39,263 nucleotides of DNA, from NCBI GenBank assembly GCA_903897335.1, contig CAIUAY010000268.1:1-39263 (forward strand), in the 5' to 3' direction. Positions within the stretch are counted from its first letter, which is position 1, and each line of letters starts with the position of its first letter. The notes beneath the pieces are model-generated. The model worked only from the letters and a program-made list of their open reading frames with translations. It ran no database searches and was not told the origin of the DNA. Positions 32,925-39,263 of this stretch are shown one piece after another. The DNA is from an uncultured Chromatium sp. Lineage in GTDB: Bacteria; Pseudomonadota; Gammaproteobacteria; Chromatiales; Chromatiaceae. Made by a program: the position numbers and the translations under genes.

Positions 32925-34792
32925 AGGTGTTCCATCTCATCAATTAAATCAGCGACTTCATTAAAATCACCGCGCAATATCTGAAATTCCATGGCTCCGG
33001 CCAGACGGGTCAGTTCCGGCATTCCAAAATTGCTTCCAACACCCTTGATCTGATGCGCCTGACTGCGCAGTGATTCCCAGTCACCCACCTCATGGGCGGC
33101 ACGCATCAGCGCCATCCGACCGGGCAGTTCAGTTAGAAATTCGGTGCGCAGACGCGCAAGTTCAGGATCGTCGTCGGCATGGCGGTCAGCGCGGACGGGC
33201 ATCTCCTGCGCCTGTTGGCCAGATGGCAGATAGTGCGCTAACATTTTATAGAAGGCATCGAGATGGATGGGTTTCGGGAGATACGCATCGCAACCCGCCG
33301 CCAGGGCTGTCTCGATATCAGAGCGTTCAATATTCGCGCTCAGTGCGATGATCGGCCTGTCAAAACCGGTCAGCCGCAGTAGTTCAGTGGCATCCAGCCC
33401 GCCCATCACGGGCATCCGCATATCCATTAATATCAGATCAAAAACATCCTGCTGCGCCTTTTCGACCGCCTCCTGACCATTGGCCGCAATCTCGATCAGC
33501 AGTCCGCAGCGGCGCAGATAGAGTGAAATCAGATTCTGATTAGCCGGATTATCATCCGCGACCAGAATTTTTCCACGCAGAGCCGGAGCCCGTGCCACGC
33601 GCAGCGGACGCACCTGGGATGCCTGGGTAAACGCCTGAACATCCCAGGCCAGATCAGCCGTTGGCACCGGGCCGGTCGCCACGGTTGCAATAAAGACTGA
33701 ACCTGTCCCTGGAGTGCTGATCACCTGAAGATCACCACCCAGATGTTCCGCCAGCGCCTTGCTGATCGACAGTCCCAGGCCGACGCCTGAAACACGGTTC
33801 CTGCTGGAAGGGTCGACTTGGGTAAATGGTTCAAACAGCGTTGCCAGTTGCGTTTCTTCAATACCGCAGCCGGTATCCTGCACCGAAATCAGGAGTTTCT
33901 CCTGTTCCGTGGAAAAGCTCAGGATCAAACGGACGGTGCCCGTCTGCGTAAATTTGATGGCATTGCTCAACAGGTTAAAGATAATCTGTCTGGCGCGGGT
34001 CGGATCGGTCTGAATCTTCAGTGGCAGCGGCGGCATGAAATGAACGCCAAATTCGAGACCCTTTTCAGTAGACTGTATCCGTGCCACATCAACAACACCT
34101 GCCAGCAGATCTGGCAGCGACGTCTCAAGCCGCTCCAGTGCAATACGCTGTTCCCGAATCTTTGAAAAATCCAGGATGTCGTTCAGCAGGGCATGCAGAT
34201 GGCGGCCATTGCGGATGATGGTATCCACCGCCTGGGCACGTTCAACCAGTGTCTGGCGGCTGTCGATCATGGTCTCGGCAAACCCGATGATCGCCGTCAG
34301 GGGCGTGCGGATCTCATGGCTCATATTGGCCAGAAATAGCGATTTCGTGTGCGCAGCCGCCTCGGCATCCCGTTTAGCAAGCTCCAGTTCCTGCTCCCGC
34401 TGCGTCTGACTCAGATCGTCAAAGAGACCCAGATAGCCGATTCGGTGGCCTTGCGGATTCTGGATCGCCTGGATCGTCAGAATCTGGAGATACTCCCCTC
34501 CATGTTTACGGCGGTTCCAGATTTCGCCCCGCCAATGGCCATCGGCAATCAGCATCTGCCAGATCCGCGCATAAAACTCAGGCGGATGACGGTCAGATTT
34601 GAGAAACCTCGGATTCTGACCCCTGGCATCGACTTCGGCATAGCCGGTAATCCGGGTGAAGGATGGATTGACTGCGACGATACGCGGCTGACAATCGGTG
34701 AGCAGGGCACCGTCGTGCGTCAGCGTAAAGAGATGACCAGCCGCCTGGCGTAGACAGTCTTCAGCGTGACATTCCAGGATCGCTGCGGACAT
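32915..34792 (-). CDS. Hybrid histidine kinase: PAS-HisKA-HATPase-REC-Hpt
   Basis: A 625-residue cytoplasmic kinase without TM segments. The PAS domain (about 15-130) has IVAVNPSFTRITGYAEVDAR and GEIWNRRKHGGEY. The HisKA domain has H159 in ANMSHEIRTPLTAIIGFAET, and the ATPase domain has LLSNAIKFTQTG, VQDTGCGI and GVGLGLSISKALAEHLGG. The receiver (about 405-520) has ILVADDNPANQNL and LILMDMRMPVMGG, and the C-terminal Hpt domain has H580 in SQAHQIKGVGSNFG. It carries out a His-Asp-His relay internally, with the coupled receiver at 32265-32924 as the obvious next acceptor. AGGA lies 5 bases upstream of the ATG. The signal for the PAS domain is unknown. Confidence 0.95.
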   Translation of the reverse strand: MSAAILECHAEDCLRQAAGHLFTLTHDGALLTDCQPRIVAVNPSFTRITGYAEVDARGQNPRFLKSDRHPPEFYARIWQMLIADGHWRGEIWNRRKHGGEYLQILTIQAIQNPQGHRIGYLGLFDDLSQTQREQELELAKRDAEAAAHTKSLFLANMSHEIRTPLTAIIGFAETMIDSRQTLVERAQAVDTIIRNGRHLHALLNDILDFSKIREQRIALERLETSLPDLLAGVVDVARIQSTEKGLEFGVHFMPPLPLKIQTDPTRARQIIFNLLSNAIKFTQTGTVRLILSFSTEQEKLLISVQDTGCGIEETQLATLFEPFTQVDPSSRNRVSGVGLGLSISKALAEHLGGDLQVISTPGTGSVFIATVATGPVPTADLAWDVQAFTQASQVRPLRVARAPALRGKILVADDNPANQNLISLYLRRCGLLIEIAANGQEAVEKAQQDVFDLILMDMRMPVMGGLDATELLRLTGFDRPIIALSANIERSDIETALAAGCDAYLPKPIHLDAFYKMLAHYLPSGQQAQEMPVRADRHADDDPELARLRTEFLTELPGRMALMRAAHEVGDWESLRSQAHQIKGVGSNFGMPELTRLAGAMEFQILRGDFNEVADLIDEMEHLWR

Positions 34793-34850
34793 CAGTTCCT
34801 CTGCAAGCGGCTAAGGTGGCAGGTATCAACAGAAAGTGGATATATTGACC

Positions 34851-36497
34851 TCAGGCGCGTCGAGCCGCCCGAAAAAACAGCAGCGTACCCGCCAGATAAC
34901 AGCCAATTACCAGTGCGGTGACGGCGGATTCATCAAGCCACTGACCAGGCCCAAACAGCAGCAGCAGCGTCCCGCAGATGGTCAACGTTGCACCCGCCAG
35001 CGCCCGGACTGAATTCACTGCGCCCGGCGTTTGCCGTTCCAATGCCCCGGCGTTTCCCTGTAGATCCGCCGTTCGCATGTGTTTGTCGTAAGCCATCAAC
35101 ATGCGATAGGCGATCAAGGGCAGTTCAGGAGCCTGATCAGCCACGGAATACAGGTTGCGTTTGGTGCGATCAAACAATCCCTTGATGCCGATCTGATCCT
35201 TCATCCAGCGTTCCATATACGGCTTGGCAGTCGTCCACAGATCCAGCTCAGGATAAAGCTGGCGCCCCAGTCCCTCGATGTTGAGCAGCGTTTTTTCAAG
35301 CAGCACCAGTTGCGGCTGGATCTCCATGTTGAAGCGTCGTGCCGTCTGGAACAGACGCACCAGAAAGTGCCCGAACGAAATCTCAGCCAGCGGTTTTTCG
35401 AAGATTGGCTCACTGACAGTGCGGATTGCGCTTTCAAATTCGTCAACACGGGTGCCGTGCGGCACCCAGCCGGATTCAACGTGCAACTCAGCGACGCGCC
35501 GATAGTCACGCTCGAAAAAGGCCAACAGATTCTCGGCCAAATAGCGCTGATCCTCGGTGGTCAGGGTGCCAACAATCCCAAAGTCAATCGAGATATAACG
35601 ACCAGAGGGTTCCACGAAGATGTTGCCGGGGTGCATGTCGGCATGGAAAAAATTATCCCGAAACACCTGGGTAAAGAAGATCTCGACGCCGCGCTCGCCG
35701 AGCTGCTTCATGCTCACGCCCTGCGCTTTGAGTGTCTCGACATCGCTGACCGGCGTTCCGTAAACGCGCTCCATCACCATCACGTTCGAGCGCGTCCAGT
35801 CCCAGTAGACCTCTGGGATATAGAGCATCTCGCTGTTCTGCCAGTTGCGCCGAATCTGCGAGGCATTGGCCGCTTCGCGCTGCAAATCCAGTTCATCGTA
35901 GATGGTTTTTTCGTACTCGCGCACCACCTCGATCGGACGCAGACGCCGGCCTTCCTTCCAGTAATGCTCGGCAAGCTGGGCGACGGTGTACATCAGACCC
36001 AGATCCTGGCGGATGGTGCGTTCAATGCCGGGGCGCAAAACCTTGACCACGACCTCGGTGCCATCCTTCAGGCGTCCAGTATGCACCTGTGCAATCGAGG
36101 CGGACGCCAGCGGCGTGGCATCGAATTCATCTAGCACCTCATCGACTGAACGCCCCCACGCCTTTTCGATCAGGAGACGCGCTTCGTTGCCATCGAATGG
36201 CGGCACGCGATCCTGGAGCTTGGCCAGTTCAACCGCCAGATCATCCGGGAGCAGATCGCGCCGGGTGGAGAGAATCTGGCCAAACTTGACGAAGATCGGG
36301 CCTAGGTCTTCCAGTGCCCGGCGCACCCGCACCGGATAGGCGGGCAGATCGCGTTCCACCCAGTGCCAGGGCAATAGATGCTTGATCCAGCGCAGCGGTC
36401 GAAACAGATGGGTGGCAAGGACGACTTCATCCAAACCATGACGCAGCAGTATCCAATTGATCCAGAAAAGACGCAGTGCCTGGCGGGGTCCAATCAT
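34851..36497 (-). CDS. ubiB: UbiB, ubiquinone biosynthesis ADCK/ABC1-like protein
   Basis: A 548-residue atypical protein-kinase-like ATPase needed for ubiquinone synthesis. Hallmarks are the KxGQ region ([20 protein letters not shown]), the alanine-rich loop [20 protein letters not shown], the lysine in [23 protein letters not shown], and [13 protein letters not shown] with the metal-binding DFG in [10 protein letters not shown]. Two C-terminal TM segments anchor it to the inner membrane. It is last in the ubiE-ubiJ-ubiB order, with a 4-base overlap with ubiJ, as in other gammaproteobacteria. Known family role: ATP hydrolysis that supports the Ubi complex, probably by extracting hydrophobic intermediates. 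Confidence 0.97.
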   Translation of the reverse strand: MIGPRQALRLFWINWILLRHGLDEVVLATHLFRPLRWIKHLLPWHWVERDLPAYPVRVRRALEDLGPIFVKFGQILSTRRDLLPDDLAVELAKLQDRVPPFDGNEARLLIEKAWGRSVDEVLDEFDATPLASASIAQVHTGRLKDGTEVVVKVLRPGIERTIRQDLGLMYTVAQLAEHYWKEGRRLRPIEVVREYEKTIYDELDLQREAANASQIRRNWQNSEMLYIPEVYWDWTRSNVMVMERVYGTPVSDVETLKAQGVSMKQLGERGVEIFFTQVFRDNFFHADMHPGNIFVEPSGRYISIDFGIVGTLTTEDQRYLAENLLAFFERDYRRVAELHVESGWVPHGTRVDEFESAIRTVSEPIFEKPLAEISFGHFLVRLFQTARRFNMEIQPQLVLLEKTLLNIEGLGRQLYPELDLWTTAKPYMERWMKDQIGIKGLFDRTKRNLYSVADQAPELPLIAYRMLMAYDKHMRTADLQGNAGALERQTPGAVNSVRALAGATLTICGTLLLLFGPGQWLDESAVTALVIGCYLAGTLLFFRAARRA

Positions 36498-37135
36498 GGC
36501 TGACGGCCAGACTCCGCTGCCTGGTGCGCCAACTGTTCGACACGAGCGGCAATGCGTTCGCAGTCATCACGCAGGGAATCGACCTGGGTCAGAAAGGCAT
36601 CGACCTCATCGCGGGTCGGCACCAGCCGCCGCTCGTCTTGCAGGTATGCTTTCAGATCTGCCGTCAAGGATTCAGACGTGCGCTGTCCCCAGCGTTCGGC
36701 AGCCTTGAATTGGTTGCCGATCTGACGTGCGAAGGGATCGCCGATGACACGCGCCAGTTGTTCTTCCCAATCCACGTCCAGGCGTGCGAGCGCGGCGTTG
36801 AATGACTGCGCCAGCGCCGTATCGCCGGTGATTTCCACCTCGCCTGACATCAATTGCGATTCCCTGTGTTCGGCCATGCCCATCCGTGCCAGGCTCAGTG
36901 GCGTCCCCCGAATGAGACAGTCTGGCGCGGCGTCGTAGGTTCCGAAAATCTGTAATCCCTGAGTGTTCGGGATGATGATCACGCGGGTGCCAAAGCCTTT
37001 GACCTCGATGGCGATGAGCCGACCGGCAAGCGCCGCGAAGCCCGCCGCGCCATGGGGATCGAGCGCGATATAGCGATTGACCGCTTGTTCGATCACCGCT
37101 AGCAGCGCATCGGGAATCTGGAGTCTATCGTTCAC
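36494..37135 (-). CDS. ubiJ: UbiJ, SCP2-domain ubiquinone biosynthesis accessory factor
   Basis: A 213-residue protein with an N-terminal SCP2-like lipid-binding domain (about 20-120: [52 protein letters not shown]) and a C-terminal charged helical region. UbiJ binds ubiquinone intermediates and, with UbiK, scaffolds the soluble Ubi complex. Length and gene order (between ubiE and ubiB, with ATGA overlaps on both sides) match the family. No unusual feature is seen. Confidence 0.93.
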   Translation of the reverse strand: MNDRLQIPDALLAVIEQAVNRYIALDPHGAAGFAALAGRLIAIEVKGFGTRVIIIPNTQGLQIFGTYDAAPDCLIRGTPLSLARMGMAEHRESQLMSGEVEITGDTALAQSFNAALARLDVDWEEQLARVIGDPFARQIGNQFKAAERWGQRTSESLTADLKAYLQDERRLVPTRDEVDAFLTQVDSLRDDCERIAARVEQLAHQAAESGRQP

Positions 37136-37881
37136 AGCTTGTACCCCCGATGGATGGCGACGATGCCACCGCTGTGATTGAAGTATTCACAACGCTCAAA
37201 TCCAGCGGTTTCCATCATCGAGCGCAGGGTGTCCTGATCCGGGTGCATCCGAATCGACTCGGCCAGATAACGATAGCTGCCGGGGTCATTCACCACCAAC
37301 CGCCCCAGCGTCGGCAAGACCGAGAAGGAATAGAGATCGTAGACCTTGCCCAGCGATTTGCTGACCGGATGCGAAAACTCCAGGATCAGCGCCCGTCCGC
37401 CCGGTCGCAGCACCCGATACATTTCTTCGAGCGCGGCCTGTTTATCGGTGACGTTGCGCAGACCAAAACCGATGGTGACGCAATCGAAACGATCATCATC
37501 GAACGGGATTTTTTCGGCATTGATGAGCGCGTAATGCAGATTGCCGACGCGACCGCGATCCAGCATCCGTTCGCGCCCCTCAGTGAGCATGGAAGCGTTG
37601 ATGTCGGACATCACCACGCATCCCTCAGCGCCGACGATCCCGGCGAAACGGTCGGCCAGATCACCCGTTCCAGACGCCAGATCCAGCACCCGCTGCCCGC
37701 GACGCACGCCAGCCAGCTCAATGGCATGACGTTTCCAAAGACGATGGATGCCGAGCGACATCAGATCGTTCATGAGGTCATAGCGCGAGGCGACTGAATC
37801 AAACACCTCGCGCACCCGTGCCGCTTTCTCGGCAACGGGCACCTGCTGATAGCCAAAATGGGTCGTTTTATCATTGGACAT
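37132..37881 (-). CDS. ubiE: UbiE, ubiquinone/menaquinone C-methyltransferase
   Basis: A 249-residue SAM-dependent methyltransferase. Family motifs are [20 protein letters not shown], the SAM-binding [35 protein letters not shown], and the C-terminal segment [31 protein letters not shown]. It methylates the quinone ring precursor of ubiquinone (and of menaquinone, if present). First gene of the ubiE-ubiJ-ubiB operon. GGGGA lies about 9 bases before the ATG. The putative promoter must lie in the spacer to the right (37882 onward). Confidence 0.97.
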   Translation of the reverse strand: MSNDKTTHFGYQQVPVAEKAARVREVFDSVASRYDLMNDLMSLGIHRLWKRHAIELAGVRRGQRVLDLASGTGDLADRFAGIVGAEGCVVMSDINASMLTEGRERMLDRGRVGNLHYALINAEKIPFDDDRFDCVTIGFGLRNVTDKQAALEEMYRVLRPGGRALILEFSHPVSKSLGKVYDLYSFSVLPTLGRLVVNDPGSYRYLAESIRMHPDQDTLRSMMETAGFERCEYFNHSGGIVAIHRGYKL

Positions 37882-38155
37882 AGCGGCGTCCCCGGTCTCG
37901 ATATAGGCGGATAGGCGACAGGAACTCGCCCGACACGATGGGGAGCTAGTTTACACCAAACCCGGCAGGCATAGCTTGAGGCGCGTTGGCGTGATCTGTT
38001 TCCCGTCCTGACTAATCACGGCAGGGGTCGAAAACGGCGAGATGGGTTGCGTGAGTGGAAACGGCAGAGCCGAGGGCGATGCTTGCGGATGCGATCAACG
38101 CTGATGCGTCCGAAAAGCCTTTGCCAGAAGCAAGCGGGCGGGTTTATGCTCCAAC

Positions 38156-38197
38156 GCGCCGATAATGCATACGGACACATAAGATGTCCGATGGCGC
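38156..38197. repeat. Nested inverted repeat at the island boundary
   Basis: Inner stem CGGACA/TGTCCG (38172-38177 with 38185-38190, 7-base loop) and outer stem GCGCC/GGCGC (38156-38160 with 38193-38197) are arranged concentrically with unequal internal bulges. No T-run follows. It may be a folded recombination or regulatory element, or a remnant; the function is unknown. Confidence 0.4.
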
Positions 38198-38221
38198 TGA
38201 CTGTTTGAAGCGGTTAGGCCG

Positions 38222-38283
38222 ATTCTGTCTAATACGGCAAACGTAGAATCTGTCTAGTACCAGAATGACGTATTCTGTCTAAT
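38222..38283 (+). repeat. Three direct repeats at an exact 25-bp period
   Basis: ATTCTGTCTAAT (38222-38233), AATCTGTCTAGT (38247-38258) and ATTCTGTCTAAT (38272-38283) begin exactly 25 bases apart, sharing the core TCTGTCTA. The intervening 13-base spacers differ from one another, so the conserved part is the 12-base box. The last copy ends 30 bases before the start of the first AT-rich gene, which suits an iteron-like operator or an element end. Confidence 0.75.
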
Positions 38284-38313
38284 TCACTGTTAGGTATAAA
38301 CAAGGAATCAGCA

Positions 38314-38679
38314 ATGACTATTCTTGAATGGGTTAGAGAAGATACTTTAAAAAATAAACAAATAGAAGAATCCGTGCTAAAAAAGCTGTCGTTCGATGAG
38401 AAAAAATTTCTTCTTGGCGCTATCAATGGTGTAATTGATAGGAATCACCCAGCTTGGTTACTATCAATCGAAAAAAACAAGATAAATAAAGAAAATAAAA
38501 AAATTGGAATTTTGGAACTACTTTTCATAGTTGGAATCATTATATCTCTCATCTTAGCCGCTTCCAAAACAGCAGGATGGGGTTTTTTTATCATCATCTC
38601 AGCTTTTTATTTGATGGCAAAAGCAATTTTTTTACTTTTTTCGATTACCAAAAGAATTATTTTTACTAAAAGTAAGTAA
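38314..38679 (+). CDS. Hypothetical two-TM membrane protein, AT-rich
   Basis: I do not recognise the family. The protein has 121 residues: a charged, Lys/Glu-rich N-terminal half (about 1-62) followed by two hydrophobic segments (about 66-85, IGILELLFIVGIIISLILAA, and about 89-111), and a short basic tail ending FTKSK. The ATG has AAGGA 7 bases upstream. Base composition and codon use (AAA, ATT, TTT, AAT preferred) differ sharply from all genes to the left, indicating acquisition from an AT-rich source. It is followed after 23 bases by another membrane-protein gene on the same strand, so the pair is probably an operon. The repeats at 38222-38283 lie directly upstream. Confidence 0.7.
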   Translation: MTILEWVREDTLKNKQIEESVLKKLSFDEKKFLLGAINGVIDRNHPAWLLSIEKNKINKENKKIGILELLFIVGIIISLILAASKTAGWGFFIIISAFYLMAKAIFLLFSITKRIIFTKSK

Positions 38680-38702
38680 AAAGCCCAGTTGGAGGATAAT
38701 AA

Positions 38703-39125
38703 ATGTTCCCGCTAATTCTTGTTGGATATGCATTGCGAGTTGCCATTCATTATATTAAAATTGCATTTGATTCTGGGAATGCAGCTTATAGCTCTTGGGA
38801 AGAGCACCAGCAAACCTCTATCCTTAATAATCTTATTCGAGAAGAACACCAGCAAACTTCGATCATTGAGAGTCTCGTTCAAGATGGACACCATCAAACC
38901 CTATTACTCGAAGGGCTTCAAACCTCCCTCGGATTAATTATGTCAGGCACTATTTTACTTTCTGGTTTGTCGGTTTTTTCTTTAATTAAAATTAACCAAA
39001 TTAGCAAAAATATCCGTCAATTAAGAGGAGATGTTAAGCATCTCTCCTCTCAAGTTGATCGTGGGTTTTGGGATTTGAAGAATTTTATTCAAGAACGCAC
39101 AGATTCAGTGATCGACTATCAATAG
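38703..39125 (+). CDS. Hypothetical membrane protein with 14-residue tandem repeats and coiled coil
   Basis: Family not recognised. A 140-residue protein: N-terminal hydrophobic stretch (1-22), three tandem 14-residue repeats at about 33-74 (EEHQQTSILNNLIR, EEHQQTSIIESLVQ, DGHHQTLLLEGLQT), a TM segment (about 77-98) and a C-terminal charged helix (QLRGDVKHLSSQVDRGFWDL) that looks coiled-coil. Fourteen residues is two heptads, so the repeats likely form a helical bundle next to the membrane. A strong ribosome binding site (GGAGG) sits 7 bases before the ATG, and composition is AT-rich like the preceding gene. A role as a pair with that gene is likely, but I cannot assign a function. Confidence 0.72.
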   Translation: MFPLILVGYALRVAIHYIKIAFDSGNAAYSSWEEHQQTSILNNLIREEHQQTSIIESLVQDGHHQTLLLEGLQTSLGLIMSGTILLSGLSVFSLIKINQISKNIRQLRGDVKHLSSQVDRGFWDLKNFIQERTDSVIDYQ

Positions 39126-39130
39126 AGTTG

Positions 39131-39147
39131 AATTAACGTAGTTAATT
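39131..39147. repeat. Perfect AT-rich dyad after the repeat-protein gene
   Basis: AATTAAC-GTA-GTTAATT is a perfect 7-bp inverted repeat 5 bases after the preceding stop, followed by TTC. It may be a weak terminator or an operator for the gene starting at 39194. Confidence 0.45.
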
Positions 39148-39193
39148 TTCGATAAAATACCAAACCATTTTTAGTTAACACGGAAACAGCGCA

Positions 39194-39263
39194 ATGAAAA
39201 TGACAACTTTAGATTTAAAGCAAGACAGGCAGTGGCGAGCGACTGTTGGTATAAGCAAAGAGC
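39194..39263 (+). CDS. Start of an unidentified gene, possibly transposase
   Basis: The ATG at 39194 opens a frame that runs off the right edge (23 codons: MKMTTLDLKQDRQWRATVGI then SKE). The pattern of an arginine/tryptophan pair followed by a xxGISKE helix start resembles the N-terminal helix-turn-helix region of some DDE transposases, which would fit an island edge. That is a weak resemblance from very little sequence. No clear ribosome binding site is seen. Confidence 0.35.
   Translation, partial: MKMTTLDLKQDRQWRATVGISKE

Larger units (their letters stand above)
37882..38313. other. Gene-poor spacer between ubiE and the AT-rich island
   Basis: About 430 bases without a supportable gene. 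The left part (to about 38150) is GC-rich like the chromosome and should contain the ubiE promoter, though I see no clear -35/-10 pair. The right part holds a nested hairpin (38156-38197) and three direct repeats at 25-base intervals (38222-38283). Composition shifts to AT-rich from about 38280, just before the next gene. Confidence 0.6.

Noticed and set aside
38222-38283. CRISPR array
   Set aside because: Repeats are only 12 bases with 13-base spacers, three copies, not palindromic, and no cas gene is present.
38210-38297. Integron attC site (GTTAGGC and GTTAGGT flanking the repeats)
   Set aside because: GTTRRRY-like heptamers are present, but no matching RYYYAAC partner with the right inverted arrangement was found, and no integrase is in the window.

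Overview
The window looks like a chromosome segment from a moderately GC-rich gammaproteobacterium. The gene repertoire (a complete-looking PrsK/PrsR/exosortase-A cluster, dense c-di-GMP and chemotaxis signalling, and ubiE-ubiJ-ubiB in the gammaproteobacterial order) would fit Chromatiales or purple-sulfur-type bacteria. That placement is inference; no rRNA, tRNA or photosynthesis gene is present to fix it.

Layout. (1) 1-6568 is a signalling block: the start of a probable Hpt protein, a REC-PAS-GGDEF-EAL protein, a REC-HDOD protein, a methyl-accepting chemotaxis protein and a diguanylate cyclase with an internal duplication. (2) 6811-9086 is a translationally coupled pair, an ATP-grasp protein and a SerC-type aminotransferase. 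(3) 9338-30655 is an exosortase A (XrtA/PEP-CTERM) exopolysaccharide locus: PrsT TPR lipoprotein, a small reverse-strand gene, an ExeA-like ATPase fused to an OmpA domain, PrsK histidine kinase, PrsR sigma54 activator, export lipoprotein, chain-length protein, tyrosine autokinase, outer-membrane barrel, polysaccharide deacetylase, FemAB-like protein, glycosyltransferase, exosortase A with EpsI domain, and asparagine-synthase-like amidotransferase. (4) 30658-32238 holds a GT2 glycosyltransferase resembling staphylococcal CrtQ, coupled to the end of the EPS operon, and a convergent CrtO-like acyltransferase overlapping its 3' end. (5) 32265-34792 is a hybrid histidine kinase with a stand-alone receiver. 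(6) 34851-37881 is the ubiquinone set ubiE-ubiJ-ubiB (reverse strand). (7) From about 37.9 kb to the end the DNA changes character: a gene-poor stretch with a hairpin and three 25-bp-spaced direct repeats, then two AT-rich membrane-protein genes and the start of a further gene. This looks like acquired DNA.

How the genes work together. PrsK probably senses an unknown signal and phosphorylates PrsR, which with sigma54 would drive EPS and PEP-CTERM genes. The export, chain-length, kinase and barrel proteins form a Wzx/Wzy-like secretion route. The deacetylase, FemAB-like and amidotransferase proteins modify the polymer or its precursors, and exosortase A processes PEP-CTERM proteins encoded elsewhere. 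No PEP-CTERM substrate, initiating sugar transferase, flippase or polymerase was found here. The c-di-GMP enzymes flanking the locus are plausible inputs to the same matrix lifestyle.

The most interesting items are the CrtQ/CrtO-like pair attached to the EPS locus, paired CTGTCA/TGACAG dyads with a candidate sigma54 promoter in front of a small unrecognised gene, the ATPase-OmpA fusion, the ATP-grasp/SerC pair, and the 25-bp-phased repeats at the edge of the AT-rich island.
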